This document shows, piece after piece, positions 7,059 to 8,254 of a stretch of DNA of 8,254 bases (positions within the stretch are counted from its first letter, which is position 1; every line of letters begins with the position of its first letter). A program made the position numbers and the translations under genes. The notes below the pieces were generated by a model, which worked only from the letters and a program-made list of their open reading frames with translations, did not search any database and had not been told where the DNA came from. The stretch covers positions 1-8,254 of the forward strand of contig JAAYXG010000556.1 of NCBI GenBank assembly GCA_012516015.1, in the 5' to 3' direction. Source of the DNA: Lysobacteraceae bacterium. Its GTDB lineage: Bacteria > Pseudomonadota > Gammaproteobacteria > Steroidobacterales > Steroidobacteraceae.

Positions 7059-8254
7059 TCAGGCGAGCAACGTCTCGATGTTGCGCGCGAGCACGACCAT
7101 CGGCACGTTCCCGCCCTTCAAGACCGCGTCGTTGAAGCGACGCAAATCGAACTTGGCGCCGAGCGCCTCCTGTGCTTTCGTTCGCAGCCGATTGATCTCG
7201 CTGTGGCCCACCTTGTACCCGCACGCTTGGCCCGGCCACGCGCAGTAGCGATCGACCTCGCTTCGAACCTCATCGACGCTCGAGCCGTTCGTGCTCGCGA
7301 ACCATTGAATGGCTTGCTCGCGCGTCCAGCGTTTCGCATGCAGACCCGTGTCGACGACGAGTCGACACGCGCGAAACGCGATCGATTGCAGGTACCCCAG
7401 GCGTCCGAACGGATCGCCGTCGTAGACGCCGAGCTCATCGGCCAACTGCTCCGCGTACAGCGCCCATCCTTCCGAATACGCGTTGAACGCGAGCAGCGAG
7501 CGATGCAGCGGCAGCTCGAACGTGTACTCCCCTTGCCAAACGTGACCCGGGATCGCTTCGTGATAGGTAAGCGTCGGCAAGTTGTACGTCGTCCAGATGT
7601 TCATGTTGTGCAAGTTGATCCAGAACTTGCCCGGGACTGTTCCGTCTATCGTCCCTGCCCCGCCGTAGGCACCCGGCGCACCGGGCTCGACCTCGGGCGA
7701 CATGCGCTTGATTTCGAGGTTGCCGGGAACGAGCGTTGCAAAGGCACGCGGCAGTCGCTTTCGGATGTCGGCGACGCGCTCGTGTAGATAGCGCATCAGC
7801 TCCGCACGGCCCTCGTCGCTGTCGGCGAATCGGAAGCGCTCGTCCTTGCCGAGCGCCGTCATGCGTTCCCCGACCGTGCCTCGGGTCAAGCCTTGCCGCT
7901 TCAGGATCGCATCCATCTCGGCATGCAGCGCACTCAGCTCCTCGCGACCGAGCTCATGGATCTCCTCGGGCGTCATGCGCGTCGTCGTCGCGGCCCTGAG
8001 CGTCCACGCGTAGTAGGCCTCGCCCTGCGGCAGCTTCCACACGCCCGCATCACTCGTCGCTCGGCGTCGATGCGCCTTCAGCTCCGCGAGCTGACGATCG
8101 AGCGCCGGCGCGATTTTCTCCGCAGCAATCTTCGTCGCTTTCGCCGCGTAGTCGCCGCGCATCCGTTCGGTTCGCCGCGCGACCGACGTGACGAGCGGCC
8201 ACTCCGAAATGTTGCCGCCCCGTGCGATCCCGAGCTGAGTGAGCGTCTTGTCGA
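7059..8254 (-). CDS. DUF885 family putative zinc peptidase, N-terminus beyond the window
   Basis: The frame is open from the right edge to the TGA at 7061-7059, giving 397 visible codons. An in-frame ATG at 8162 is not a convincing start, because coding runs on upstream without a stop (DKTLTQLGIARGGN...). DUF885 proteins are usually near 600 aa with a signal peptide, so roughly 200 N-terminal residues are missing. Diagnostic motifs are YHEAIPGH (HEAIPGH at 7562-7542), YSEGWALYAE (first Glu at 7472-7470), AFRACRLVVDTGLH, and the C-terminal LKGGNVPMVVLARN. The family is grouped with gluzincin-like metallopeptidases. The two histidines of HEAIPGH and the Glu of EGWALYAE are the likely zinc ligands, and the Glu of HEAIPGH the catalytic base; these roles are inferred from the pattern. 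In related organisms the protein is usually exported, but the signal is not visible here. It converges on the kinase gene with 9 bp between stop codons, leaving no room for a separate terminator. Confidence 0.9.
   Translation of the reverse strand, partial: DKTLTQLGIARGGNISEWPLVTSVARRTERMRGDYAAKATKIAAEKIAPALDRQLAELKAHRRRATSDAGVWKLPQGEAYYAWTLRAATTTRMTPEEIHELGREELSALHAEMDAILKRQGLTRGTVGERMTALGKDERFRFADSDEGRAELMRYLHERVADIRKRLPRAFATLVPGNLEIKRMSPEVEPGAPGAYGGAGTIDGTVPGKFWINLHNMNIWTTYNLPTLTYHEAIPGHVWQGEYTFELPLHRSLLAFNAYSEGWALYAEQLADELGVYDGDPFGRLGYLQSIAFRACRLVVDTGLHAKRWTREQAIQWFASTNGSSVDEVRSEVDRYCAWPGQACGYKVGHSEINRLRTKAQEALGAKFDLRRFNDAVLKGGNVPMVVLARNIETLLA
7329..7379. repeat. Nested 9-bp plus 9-bp inverted repeat inside the DUF885 gene
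   Basis: The outer arms are GCGTTTCGC (7329-7337) and GCGAAACGC (7371-7379). The inner arms are CGTGTCGAC (7347-7355) and GTCGACACG (7361-7369) around a 5-base loop, GACGA. Both pairs are perfect. The left side has 9 unpaired bases between arms, the right only one. On the minus strand the segment encodes the conserved FRACRLVVDTGLHAKR region of DUF885, so coding constraint may explain part of it. Confidence 0.55.

Noticed and set aside
1..8254. Mobile element, CRISPR array, tRNA, toxin-antitoxin or defence system
   Set aside because: I looked for transposase-like ORFs, regularly spaced repeats, tRNA-like cloverleafs and small overlapping gene pairs and found none. The window reads as ordinary chromosome with one unusual sensor kinase.

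Overview
The window is GC-rich chromosomal DNA from a Gram-negative bacterium. Codons strongly favour G or C at the third position, one gene carries a Tat signal with a lipobox, and gene families are those of a free-living proteobacterium; I cannot place it more finely. It holds no rRNA, tRNA, CRISPR array, insertion sequence or phage gene. Five protein genes fill almost all of it. The first and last run off the window edges, and no gene-free stretch exceeds about 250 bp.

Layout, left to right. (1) 1-555 (+): the C-terminal part of a DUF808 (YedI-like) inner-membrane protein. (2) 705-1799 (+): an aldo/keto reductase with a complete catalytic tetrad, preceded by a twin-arginine signal and lipobox, so probably an exported lipoprotein. 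(3) 1884-2834 (+): a ten-helix EamA/DMT transporter. (4) 2835-3086: a 252-bp spacer unusually rich in short perfect inverted repeats. (5) 3087-7049 (+): a 1320-residue hybrid sensor histidine kinase. (6) 7059-8254 (-): the C-terminal two thirds or so of a DUF885 putative zinc peptidase, convergent with the kinase and only 9 bp from it.

The kinase is the most interesting object. Between its two membrane helices lie about 710 residues that read as seven successive small beta-rich (OB-fold-like) modules. Modules 1-3 repeat as modules 4-6 at a nearly constant offset of 301-302 residues, so the sensor grew by tandem duplication. The cytoplasmic part has HisKA, HATPase, a degenerate-looking first receiver and a canonical second receiver. 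There is no Hpt domain and no partner regulator nearby, so its phosphorelay partner must be encoded elsewhere. The leader just upstream of its GTG start can fold so that the only purine-rich segment near the start is paired.

The five genes do not form an obvious pathway. The three left-hand genes are co-directional but separated by 84-149 bp, and I see no convincing operon or named accessory system. What stands out is the duplicated sensor, the structured leader, the predicted surface-anchored reductase, and a nested palindrome inside the DUF885 gene.
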